Source of the DNA: Armatimonadota bacterium | GTDB taxonomy: Bacteria > Armatimonadota > UBA5829 > DSUL01 | DNA length: 44,994 nt | Direction of reading: 5' to 3' | Assembly: GCA_020846715.1 (NCBI GenBank) | Contig: JADLDK010000047.1 | Location: forward strand, 1 to 44,994 | Shown here: positions 33,053 to 40,894 of the stretch, piece by piece | Layout: every line of letters begins with the position of its first letter | Numbering within the stretch: the stretch's first letter is position 1 | Made by a program: the position numbers and the translations under genes | The notes under the pieces: generated by a model | Told to the model about the DNA's origin: nothing | The model's input: the letters and a program-made list of their open reading frames with translations, nothing else | The model's database searches: none

Positions 33053-35068
33053 CTACCGCTGGATTCCAACGACCCCGTAGCCACCGGCGGGAAGCCGCAG
33101 TGTAAGGGTGAAGTTGCCGCCTGTGCGGCGCACGCTCAGCGCCTGCCCGCCTATCCACTCCCTGGCCTGTGGAGCGCCAGCCAACTTCAACTGCCGGGCG
33201 TCCAGCGTCAGCTTTGCTGTCTGCTCGGTCTTAGCCGGGTTGTGAAGCGAAAAGGCCAGAGTGCCCTTTGTGAAGTCCCCGTAGCGCTCAATGCGAATGG
33301 CCTTGGGAGAGACTGCCGCCAGAGGAACGGGCTGCCAGCCAGCCTCATCCAGCCTGCTAATTAGTGGGATGTATTTTATGAAAAGATGGCGGTCGCGCTC
33401 GTACCACTGCGGATTCTCAAAGTACGCCGCCTCCCCGATCTGAGCGTGCGCCTTGAACATTCCCGGGTACACCGCCCAGAACAGGCTGCGCTGAAAGTAT
33501 TCCTCCATATGCGAGCCGTTCTCAAAGCTGTTGTTCATCAACATCAGATACGGCTTGTGGCCGGACATCGCGCGCAGGAACAGGTAGCGTTCATCGGCAA
33601 CGGGAGTCTGCTTTCCGTCTGTTACCCAACTGTACTCCCGCCCCGGAATATCCACCAGTGGCGCAAGGTACCAGTGGCGGTAGAAGGCGTCGTTGCCCAT
33701 CAACAGCATGCCTTTGGCGCTCAGGCGTTCACGCAGCTCTTTCACAAAGGCATACGTGCCCCAGAAGTTCAGCAGGCAGACGCGGTTGGTCTGCGGCTCA
33801 AAGCTGAGCGGTTGCTTCGAGACGAGCCAGTGTTCGCGGTTGAAATTGTGAATCTCGCCCCATCCCTCCAGCGAATCCACATACACGCCGCTCAGACCCT
33901 CTCCAGAGTCTTTGCTCCATCCCAGTGGCCTGGCAAGCTGATTCAGCTCGTACCGGCCTTTATTGGGCCAGCCCGGCCAGCTTTCGCAGAGGACGTCCGG
34001 ATCGGCGTTGCAGCCAAACGGCGCTGCGGTGGTATAGGCTACCGGCCCCAGGTACAGATCCCGCCGCCCGTCCTCGCGGACGATCCCGCTCACCAGCGTC
34101 GCGCGCGCTTTTTCGTCTCCTCCGAGCGCGTCCTCCCAGAGCTGCTTCACAAAGCCGGAATAGTCACCCCGCGCTTCACCCTCGCCGCGAAACACGCGCC
34201 AGTTGGTCTGCGGCTCCACATAGACATAGCTGCCGACGCCCAGCTTTTTGTCCGCCTTGACGCTCTCCCAGTTTCCATAAGAGACCTCGTGAAAACCGAA
34301 GCCGAAATCTTCGGGGCGATGCACTGCGCTCAGCGGAGTGAACGGCATCCAGATGCCCGCCCGCTTTACTTTTCTGCTGAAGGCGGATGGATGCAGCCGC
34401 CAGTAGCGCTCCAGCGCCCGGCGAAATGCCCAGTCTGGCGGTATCTCATAGCCCATGACGGCGGCGCTTGCGGAGGAGGGAGAGGCTTGCGTTACGGCAG
34501 ACACCCCAAGGTCAAACTCTGCGCGCAATTCATTTTTGCCCGAGTCGTAGAGCAGACGCGCCATTCTCGGAGGCTCCAGTGGCAGAGCCAGGCAGAGGGC
34601 GCTTTCAGCCGAAGAGATGACGGCAAGAGGATAACGCGAGGCCTCGCCGCCAACTCCGACTCCGGTGTCAACCGGGTTGATATAGAGCTTTCCGGCCGTT
34701 ATGCGCCGCTGCGTCTGCGGGTCGTCCCACCACACAGCGCGCTCGGCTTTGAAGGGCAGGATGTAGGCCAGAGTCAGCGCGCGCTCCCCGCCGGTGAGGT
34801 CTGTCACCGTACAGGCGGACCCATTCGGCCCCTTCCCCCTTGAGACTTTCAGGCGCAGTTTGAGACCCGGCGCAGCGCCGAGCTTATCCGAAGGCACAAA
34901 AGCTGTATCTGCCGCCACGTCGCGCACAGCCCAGTGTCCCGCGCGAAGTACATCAGGCAAATGCGGCGCAGAGTCCGCGCAAGCGACCGCCGCCATCCTC
35001 AAGATGGCGAACGCAAACAGCAGCTTTAGCGTCCACAGTCGCTTTAGCGCACACAGCCGCTTCCTCAA
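33053..35068 (-). CDS. Large secreted protein, putative glycoside hydrolase
   Basis: A 671-residue exported protein with signal peptide RLWTLKLLFAFAILRMAAVACA. I do not recognise a named family. Its layout is an N-terminal beta-rich half (about 35-220) with VWWDDPQT, then a barrel-like region (about 225-560) with short acidic motifs GIWMPFTPLS, LSGVYVDSLEGWGE and MLLMGNDAFY, and a beta-sandwich tail (about 580-671) such as RIERYGDFTKGTLAFSLHN. This layout resembles glycosidases of the GH-clan barrel type acting on polysaccharide. The DSLEGWGE motif could hold a catalytic acid, but this is guessed. It is 8 nt behind the YhcH-like gene, so both are likely co-transcribed. Confidence 0.5.
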   Translation of the reverse strand: MRKRLCALKRLWTLKLLFAFAILRMAAVACADSAPHLPDVLRAGHWAVRDVAADTAFVPSDKLGAAPGLKLRLKVSRGKGPNGSACTVTDLTGGERALTLAYILPFKAERAVWWDDPQTQRRITAGKLYINPVDTGVGVGGEASRYPLAVISSAESALCLALPLEPPRMARLLYDSGKNELRAEFDLGVSAVTQASPSSASAAVMGYEIPPDWAFRRALERYWRLHPSAFSRKVKRAGIWMPFTPLSAVHRPEDFGFGFHEVSYGNWESVKADKKLGVGSYVYVEPQTNWRVFRGEGEARGDYSGFVKQLWEDALGGDEKARATLVSGIVREDGRRDLYLGPVAYTTAAPFGCNADPDVLCESWPGWPNKGRYELNQLARPLGWSKDSGEGLSGVYVDSLEGWGEIHNFNREHWLVSKQPLSFEPQTNRVCLLNFWGTYAFVKELRERLSAKGMLLMGNDAFYRHWYLAPLVDIPGREYSWVTDGKQTPVADERYLFLRAMSGHKPYLMLMNNSFENGSHMEEYFQRSLFWAVYPGMFKAHAQIGEAAYFENPQWYERDRHLFIKYIPLISRLDEAGWQPVPLAAVSPKAIRIERYGDFTKGTLAFSLHNPAKTEQTAKLTLDARQLKLAGAPQAREWIGGQALSVRRTGGNFTLTLRLPAGGYGVVGIQR

Positions 35069-35076
35069 TTGTGCGC

Positions 35077-35526
35077 TCAGAGCGCCACCTTCACAACCAC
35101 TTTCACCACAGGAGAAGGCTCCCCGTCTGCCACGCAGGGCATGTGTGCGTCGTCGGGGCCAAAAATGGCGAAATAGCCGGCTGGCACACTGATGAAACTC
35201 CCGTCGCCACTGAGCACCGTCTGATCTTTCGTCTCGTTGTACGGGGTCTTGACGGTCATAGACGCAGCAGGCACCCAGCCCATGCGCTCTCGCCCGCTCG
35301 CCACATACTGTACATCAATGTAGCGCCTGTGAGACTCCCACTTGCAGTTGTCCATCTCCCGCGTGTCGTAGCGCTGGATCAGGGCGTAGCACTCATCCCC
35401 CTGCAACTCGACGCGTCCGGGCTCCATTGCGCTGAAGTCCGCGCTCCCTAGATACTCCAGCGCCATGCGGATGCGCGAACCCAGAGAGTGGTATTTAACG
35501 GCGTTGTCCAGTGAGTCAATAATCAT
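35077..35526 (-). CDS. YhcH/YjgK/YiaL-family protein
   Basis: A cupin-like small protein of 149 residues. Motifs DSLDNAVKYHSL, ESHRRYIDVQYVASGRE and the C-terminal SVPAGYFAIFGPDDAHMPC are the family signature. Relatives are linked to sugar and sialic acid metabolism and may act as anomerases. ATG 35526 matches the usual MI-DSL start; a GTG 24 bases upstream would add MIKLRDVT, which is less like the family. It precedes the large secreted glycosidase-like protein by 8 nt, so the pair may process a shared sugar. Confidence 0.88.
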   Translation of the reverse strand: MIIDSLDNAVKYHSLGSRIRMALEYLGSADFSAMEPGRVELQGDECYALIQRYDTREMDNCKWESHRRYIDVQYVASGRERMGWVPAASMTVKTPYNETKDQTVLSGDGSFISVPAGYFAIFGPDDAHMPCVADGEPSPVVKVVVKVAL

Positions 35527-35694
35527 TGTCACGTCCCGAAGTTTGATCACCGCTTCGCTACGGTATCCCGAAATCCTGTTTTGCAGGCGCGGAACAGACC
35601 GATCTGCCGAGTCTGGGGCGAAGGTGAAGCTGGAGAAAGTGTGGGAAGCGTGTACGTTCTTTCAGAGAGGCAAGAAACAGTGCGCGCCCGCGCG

Positions 35695-36861
35695 TCAGCG
35701 GTTGCCTTTTGCGCGGTTGTGCGTGGCACACAGCATCTGGCAGTTCCGGGCCAAACTTGCGCCGCCCTTGCTCCATGCCGTTACGTGGTCCGCGTCCATT
35801 TCGTCGAATTTGTAAATTCTGGCTTTATTGGCGTCGTGGCCCACAGCGCACAGCGGGCAGTTGGACTCCCCTTTGGACTCGGCGGCCTGGGTCTGTTTCG
35901 CGTAGGCGGCGCGAGCGATGCTGGTGTCGAACACGCGCACATCGAGCAGTTTCATATCCTTTGCGCCGCCCAGCAGAAACTCAAAAATCCCTTTACGGTT
36001 TTTCACATAGTCATCCGCGGAGAGCCTCTGGACGTCGCGCGACATCACCACCGGATCGTAGCTCGTCCCGTGGTACTGCTCGTACAGCCTACCCCACTCC
36101 AAGCCCTTCATTTCCGGGAGAACGTCCGTGAAAACTGTTGAAACCCAGTCGAGCACGCTGTTGAAGTAGGTTTTTAGCTCGCTGATGGTGTCCTCGTTGC
36201 GGTGAGCGCTCATGTAGCCGCCGATATCGCCTTTGCTCACCCAGTCCAGAGCGCGCTCCAGAAAATCCTGCCGGTTCGCGCTGCCTTTGATGTACGCGCT
36301 CCATTTCTGGATGTTCGCGTTCTGGCTGTTGCTGAACTCGGCTTTGGCAAGCGTCACAAACGGGCCGGAGTAAACGGCGTTCAGCAGCTCCTGATCGTTG
36401 AGAGGCACTCCCGCGATGTTGATGGTCTTGAACCACTCCTTGATCTCGGTCTCTGTGCCCTCGCACTCATAAATAAGGAGCTTTGACTGTTGAATCCGCT
36501 CTCGCCGGTCTGTTGGCAGGCTGTTGAAGTACTTCGGATTGCCTTCTTCCATTATCGCGAACTTGCCGGTCCAGAAGCGGCCGATACTTGTGATGCGCTG
36601 CTGCCCGTCCAGCACCTCGAATTTGTCCTCAGCGACCTTGTTGAAATAGATCAACCCGAGAGGATAGCCCTTGAGAAGCGACTCGATGACCGCCTGTTCC
36701 TTCTTCCCTCCCCCATCCGCATAGATGTAGTTCCGCTGATACTCTGGCTGAATGGTGAGTTTACCGCCAAGCCCGTACAGCCCCTTGCCCTCCAGCTCGT
36801 TGTAGACAAACCCGGCGCAGATGTCGGCAACCGTGATTTCGGTTTTCAGCGTGGTAATCAT
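35695..36861 (-). CDS. DUF262 protein with C-terminal HNH nuclease domain
   Basis: A 388-residue protein with the DUF262 (GmrSD-like ParB-fold) signature QPEYQRNY at 38-45 and DGQQR at 85-89, and a C-terminal HNH domain (about 332-388): [16 protein letters not shown] and [10 protein letters not shown] with the His-Asn-His pattern. Such proteins are restriction nucleases in the wide sense; DUF262 may use a nucleotide to control cutting. It follows the EcoRI-family adenine methylase gene with a 14-nt gap, so the two form a restriction-modification-like pair. Its substrate sequence is not known. Confidence 0.88.
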   Translation of the reverse strand: MITTLKTEITVADICAGFVYNELEGKGLYGLGGKLTIQPEYQRNYIYADGGGKKEQAVIESLLKGYPLGLIYFNKVAEDKFEVLDGQQRITSIGRFWTGKFAIMEEGNPKYFNSLPTDRRERIQQSKLLIYECEGTETEIKEWFKTINIAGVPLNDQELLNAVYSGPFVTLAKAEFSNSQNANIQKWSAYIKGSANRQDFLERALDWVSKGDIGGYMSAHRNEDTISELKTYFNSVLDWVSTVFTDVLPEMKGLEWGRLYEQYHGTSYDPVVMSRDVQRLSADDYVKNRKGIFEFLLGGAKDMKLLDVRVFDTSIARAAYAKQTQAAESKGESNCPLCAVGHDANKARIYKFDEMDADHVTAWSKGGASLARNCQMLCATHNRAKGNR

Positions 36862-36875
36862 TCACTCTCCTGGCG

Positions 36876-38012
36876 CTAGCGGCGATGGCGGATAACGAGC
36901 CTGTCGTACATGCGCCGGTAGGTTCCGTCGCCAGTGGCAATGTAGAACCGCGGTCCGCCTTGCACATAGCTTCCCTTCTCAGCGACGGCTGCCATCGGTG
37001 CGCCGAGAGTCCTGCTTGACCCTAGAATCTCAAACTGCTCAGGATTGTACTTATCAAGGAAGGTGATGGGCACGCCCATTTCGCCATCGTAGTCGCTCGG
37101 AATAGCGTCGGTAAAAGGCACTTCAATGGCGTCATAGTTGGCGTAGCGGTCGTAAGCCGCCTTGCCTCTTATCTCCTTGTGTTTGCTGAACTTCAAGTTG
37201 TCTTCCATCGTCATCAGCTCCAGCTTTTCGTGGCGGCGACGATGGTCGAGGTTAGTGAACCAGATCGCGGGAACGTTTATGAGTTTCACGCCGTCCACAA
37301 TCTTCTCGTACTTGCCGCTGTAATCGGCCATGAACCACATGCCGCCGGAAAATGCCTTTACGCCGGTCCAGACCTCGTTGCGCTTGATGAGCGGAAATAT
37401 CTCCTTGTAAGTGATAGCGTTTTTATTTGCGATGATTAGGAACTTCTTATCATGCTCGACGAGCTGCGCGACGTACTCGCGGAAGAGGGAGAAGGGCGGG
37501 TTAGTGACAACGATATCCGCTTCTTTCAGAAACGCGACACACTCCGCGCTGCGGAAATCGCCCCCTCCGGCAAGCGGCGTCCGGGTGTGCGGATTTCGCT
37601 CCAGGAAGAGCTTCACATCCTCGATGGCGGCCGCGCCATCGCCGGTGAGGTCCTTTACCTCTGCTAACTCAACTGCAAGGGCCTTTGGCTTCTGGTGCGT
37701 GCCGTTACCCGCGTTGAACTCCGTGAACGGGAGCTCGCCACCAGCGATAGGGGAGCCATCATAGCTGGTAGTGATGAGCTTTCTTAACCCAAGCTCGTTG
37801 AATTTGACGGCGAAGTATTTGAAGAAGTGGCTCTCGAAAGGGTCGTCGCAGTTGCAGTAGACGACTTTACCACGAAAGGTGTTCGGGTCGTGCTCAAGGT
37901 ACGCCGCCACCTCGTTCTGGATGTCGTCGTACTGCGTGTAGAACTCGTCCTGTTTGGCCTTCTTCGCGGCGCTGAGCGTGCGGTTCAGTTGCCTTGCCGG
38001 GTCTGTGTTCAC
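36876..38012 (-). CDS. EcoRI-family adenine-specific DNA methyltransferase
   Basis: A 378-residue DNA methylase. It starts QDEFYTQYDDIQNEVAAYLEHD and has CNCDDPFESHFFKYF, then the catalytic NPPF at residues 171-174, as in the EcoRI-methylase (M.EcoRI) family. It methylates an adenine at the N6 position in a target sequence, normally to protect host DNA. GTG 38012 is the start, with AAGGATTAAG before it. The next gene (DUF262-HNH) is on the same strand 14 nt away, as expected for a cognate nuclease. Target site unknown. Confidence 0.92.
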   Translation of the reverse strand: MNTDPARQLNRTLSAAKKAKQDEFYTQYDDIQNEVAAYLEHDPNTFRGKVVYCNCDDPFESHFFKYFAVKFNELGLRKLITTSYDGSPIAGGELPFTEFNAGNGTHQKPKALAVELAEVKDLTGDGAAAIEDVKLFLERNPHTRTPLAGGGDFRSAECVAFLKEADIVVTNPPFSLFREYVAQLVEHDKKFLIIANKNAITYKEIFPLIKRNEVWTGVKAFSGGMWFMADYSGKYEKIVDGVKLINVPAIWFTNLDHRRRHEKLELMTMEDNLKFSKHKEIRGKAAYDRYANYDAIEVPFTDAIPSDYDGEMGVPITFLDKYNPEQFEILGSSRTLGAPMAAVAEKGSYVQGGPRFYIATGDGTYRRMYDRLVIRHRR

Positions 38013-38157
38013 CTTAATCCTTCTAAAGCGTTCGTTGCGCCTGTGGGACAGCGCAACCTGGCGCCGTCCAGCCGCCGCTCACAATGATACTCCACTGCGG
38101 CTTGCAGGACAAGAGCCTCACGGAAACAGCGCTCCGGGGCCTGCCTGGTGATGCTTC

Positions 38158-38346
38158 TCAGATATTGGCCAGCTCGCCGAAGTACTCGTGGTCTTCGGCG
38201 TAGCCGCCTTCTCCCTCGCCAACTCCCGTCAGGTCTTCAACGAACTCAATGGAATCCAGCCACTTGACCATTTTGAAGCCCAGTTGGTTCTCCACCTGCA
38301 GACGCAAGGGCGCTCCGTGCGGCAACGGCAGCGAACAGCTCTTCGG
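38158..38346 (-). pseudogene. C-terminal remnant of a molybdopterin-dependent oxidoreductase (MsrP/YedY-like)
   Basis: Read on the minus strand, 62 codons end in a TGA at 38158-38160. The product contains PLPHGAPLRLQVENQLGFKM, then VKWLDSIEFVED, and ends GGYAEDHEYFGELANI, which is the usual C-terminus of MsrP/YedY-like and related molybdopterin oxidoreductases. No start codon or catalytic Cys domain precedes it: the frame begins directly after the TGA of the methyltransferase gene upstream. The rest of the gene, about 150-250 codons, is missing. It lies at the edge of the restriction-modification pair, so an insertion or deletion removed the front. Confidence 0.82.
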
Positions 38347-39231
38347 TCAGCCCGCTTGCGGCTTTCGGACAATCATGTGCAGGCTGGTGGTCAGGAGATC
38401 TTCGCGCGTGTAGCCTTTTGCCGTAAGCTCGGTCTCGATTTCAGGGGTGAGACGCTTGAGGTCGGACTCACTTGGCGGATGCGCATGCCAGGCGGCAAGC
38501 TCCAGCGGTGAGTCTTCGATCAACTGTCTGAACTCAGCCAGCTTCAGCTTGTTGAGATAGACGGGTACGGTGTGGCGGTTTGCCCGCAGGTGATCCCAGC
38601 AGTCCACCTCGCCCCCGATATGGCGCCCGCTGGTGTCCATAATGTCGCAGTTGTGGCCACCGGTGAACGATGCGAAAAGATGAGCGTGCAGGCAGGCCGG
38701 CGCCCCGGGCTTCAGCGCCCGGTGAATCTCTCTCAGCGTCCCCGGCATATCTTCAATGTGTTCAAAGACAGCAAGCGAGGTCATTAGATCGAAAGTATTG
38801 TCCGGGAAATCCAGCGCGCAGACGTTCATGACCCTCACGTCCAGCGACTTCAGAGGCTTCCTGTAGCCAAGCTCAACAGCCAGCCGTCGGCCGATCTGGT
38901 CGTCCACCGCAATGTTGCGCACGGCGGCCGACGCTGCCGACGCCAGACCGCCTTCCCTGCGCCTTCGCCAGAAGTTCGCAGAATGCTGTCCCGGGAGATA
39001 TGGGTCCAGGTCAATTCCGGTCGCTTCGCAGCCCTGAGCGTTCAGTCCGATAAGCATCGGGAGCATCTGCCCGCACCCGATATCCAGTGCCCTCGACCCT
39101 TGCAGCGGGCGAGTCAGATGGGGCGCAAGCAGTTCGAGCTCAAGGTCGCAGTACGATCGCTGCCTGGCGAGCTCTTCCGCCATATCTCTGCGCCGCTGTC
39201 TGATATAGCCAAGCGTTCTGAGTAGACCCAT
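38347..39231 (-). CDS. Class I SAM-dependent methyltransferase
   Basis: A Rossmann-fold methyltransferase with motif I LDIGCGQML, the acidic motif IDLDPY, a DLMTSLAVFEHIEDM post-motif and the C-terminal HMIVRKP. Substrate is unknown; lipids, sugars and small molecules are possible. The frame is open from 39483, but I prefer ATG 39231 (MGLLRTLGYIRQ), giving 294 residues; the first 84 residues of the longer form are not clearly part of the fold. Neither start has a strong ribosome binding site. It is transcribed away from the GntR-type gene and is followed immediately by the oxidoreductase remnant. Confidence 0.75.
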   Translation of the reverse strand: MGLLRTLGYIRQRRRDMAEELARQRSYCDLELELLAPHLTRPLQGSRALDIGCGQMLPMLIGLNAQGCEATGIDLDPYLPGQHSANFWRRRREGGLASAASAAVRNIAVDDQIGRRLAVELGYRKPLKSLDVRVMNVCALDFPDNTFDLMTSLAVFEHIEDMPGTLREIHRALKPGAPACLHAHLFASFTGGHNCDIMDTSGRHIGGEVDCWDHLRANRHTVPVYLNKLKLAEFRQLIEDSPLELAAWHAHPPSESDLKRLTPEIETELTAKGYTREDLLTTSLHMIVRKPQAG

Positions 39232-39511
39232 AGCAGGAAGTCCGTCCTTTGGCCTGATCTTGCGAAGAGCAGGCAGTAGATACTTCCATGTTTTTCGCAA
39301 AAGCGTCCATCGCCTCAGCTCAACGCAAATCGTCTCCCCGGCTTGCAAACCTCTTCTGGCGTCAATCCGAAGGTCGCCAGACCGGCGTATCCCAGTAAGG
39401 TTACCATACTGTGTCCGGGTTTTCAGTGCGTTCAATGGCCGCCACGCCAGACCGATGGCGGGCATAGCGGCCGTCCGAAGCAACTTTTTTTAGTTTTTTC
39501 GCTTTTACCCC

Positions 39512-39560
39512 TTGACAACGCCCGTCAAAGTGCCATACTGTTATATATCACTATAACAGT
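39512..39560 (+). promoter_or_regulatory. Promoter and palindromic operator of the GntR/YtrA-type operon
   Basis: -35 TTGACA is at 39512-39517, and a -10-like CATACT lies at 39534-39539 (16-bp spacer). A perfect inverted repeat ACTGTTATA-N6-TATAACAGT covers 39537-39560, overlapping the -10 and the start region, just ahead of the regulator ATG at 39570. Such a position is expected for autorepression by the YtrA-type regulator encoded next. Confidence 0.85.
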
Positions 39561-39569
39561 TGATAGCCA

Positions 39570-40001
39570 ATGCTACTTAGAGTTGACACAACAGATGCGG
39601 TTCCGGTCTATGCGCAGATCGTCGAGCAGGTCAAGCGCGCGGTGGCGGCGGGAGTGCTTGACGCCGGAGACGCACTGCCGAGCCTGCGGGAGATGGCAAT
39701 GAAGTTACGGATCAACCCGCTGACGGTCGGGCGGGCTTACAAGCAGCTCGAGCAGGAAGGGCTGATCGAGACACGGCATGGGCTGGGAAGCTTCGTAGCG
39801 GGCAGTGCGAAAAGTCCGGCAAGGGAGTTCGGAAGGGACGCTATCGCCCGGGGGATTGACAGGGTCCTTGTGGACGCTATGGACCTCGGTGTGGGATTCG
39901 ACGAGGTGCGAGAGGTGTTCGAAGAGCGGTTGCGGGCGGCCCCACAGAGCCTTCGTGGACAAGCCGCCGGAGGGGACGAGGTGCGAGATGAAGACAGATA
40001 G
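39570..40001 (+). CDS. YtrA-type GntR transcriptional regulator
   Basis: A repressor of 143 residues with a winged helix: VDTTDAVPVYAQIVEQVKRAV, then LPSLREMAMKLRINPLTVGRAYKQLEQEGLIETRHGLGSFV. Unlike other GntR regulators, it has only a short helical C-terminus (about 60 residues) and so belongs to the YtrA group, which controls cell-envelope-stress ABC transporters. A perfect operator lies just upstream. The stop overlaps the next gene by 14 bases, so it is translationally linked to the ABC ATPase. Confidence 0.93.
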   Translation: MLLRVDTTDAVPVYAQIVEQVKRAVAAGVLDAGDALPSLREMAMKLRINPLTVGRAYKQLEQEGLIETRHGLGSFVAGSAKSPAREFGRDAIARGIDRVLVDAMDLGVGFDEVREVFEERLRAAPQSLRGQAAGGDEVRDEDR

Positions 40002-40890
40002 GGAGACTTTTGCGATCGAGACATCGGGCTTGACGAAGAAGTTCAGACGCGCCGACGCGGTCCACGAACTGTCGCTGAAGGCGCCGAAGGGATCGGTCTA
40101 TGCGTTTCTGGGGCGCAACGGAGCGGGCAAGACAACGACTATCCGGATGTTGCTCGACCTGCTGGACCGGACATCCGGCGATGCGAAGGTGCTTGGAATG
40201 GACTGCAGGCGGGAGGCGCTGGAGATCAAGCGTCGCGTTGGCTATGTGGCTGAGGGTTGCCGAATGTACGACTGGATGAGGGTGGACGAGATCATCTGGT
40301 TCTGCAAAGGGTTCTACCCGAGTTGGGACGACAGTTTCGCGAGTGATCTGAAGCATCGCCTGGACCTGGACGGCGAGAAGAAGATCGCGGAGCTAAGCCG
40401 CGGAACGCAGGCGCGGCTCTTGCTACTGCTTTCGATGGCGTTTCACCCCGAGTTGCTGATCCTGGACGAACCGACAGCTGGACTGGACGTCGTGGTCCGT
40501 CGCAACTTCCTGGAGGGCGTCATCGAGCTGCTGAGCGAAGAGGGCCGGACGGTCTTCTTTTCGTCCCACCTTGTTCACGAGGTGGAGCGCGTTGCGGACT
40601 GGGTGGGAATTATCCACAAGGGCAGTCTGATATTCTCCGGCCCGATCGATGAGCTGAAGAATCAGGTCAAGCTGCTGTACCTGACGTATGACAGCCTTCC
40701 CGCCTCGTTCTCGAGCATTCCAGGTATTCTCAAGGTGGACAGGAACCGTCGGCAGGCAGCGGTAACGGTCAGGGACTTCTCGGAAGCGACGGTGAAGACG
40801 GCCCGCGAGCTTGGTGCTTCGGGAGTGACTGTGAACGATCTGTCGCTGGAAGACATCTTCGTCGCGCTGGTGGGGCAGGAGGAGGGCTGA
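39988..40890 (+). CDS. ABC transporter ATPase (YtrB-like)
   Basis: A 300-residue ATPase with Walker A GRNGAGKTT (42-50), signature ELSRGTQARL (about 133) in place of the usual LSGGQ, and Walker B LLILDEPTAGLD (about 156-167), followed by a YtrB-like C-terminal domain. ATG 39988 is preferred over 39805; GGAGGGGACGAG stands 7 nt ahead and the longer form does not resemble an ABC protein. It powers the two following permeases. Such ABC systems of YtrA operons are linked to antibiotics acting on the cell wall. Confidence 0.93.
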   Translation: MKTDRETFAIETSGLTKKFRRADAVHELSLKAPKGSVYAFLGRNGAGKTTTIRMLLDLLDRTSGDAKVLGMDCRREALEIKRRVGYVAEGCRMYDWMRVDEIIWFCKGFYPSWDDSFASDLKHRLDLDGEKKIAELSRGTQARLLLLLSMAFHPELLILDEPTAGLDVVVRRNFLEGVIELLSEEGRTVFFSSHLVHEVERVADWVGIIHKGSLIFSGPIDELKNQVKLLYLTYDSLPASFSSIPGILKVDRNRRQAAVTVRDFSEATVKTARELGASGVTVNDLSLEDIFVALVGQEEG

Positions 40891-40894
40891 CGCG

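Noticed and set aside
35695..39231. A larger defence island
   Set aside because: Only the methylase and the DUF262-HNH gene have defence character. The SAM methyltransferase and the following ABC operon do not, so I did not extend the island.
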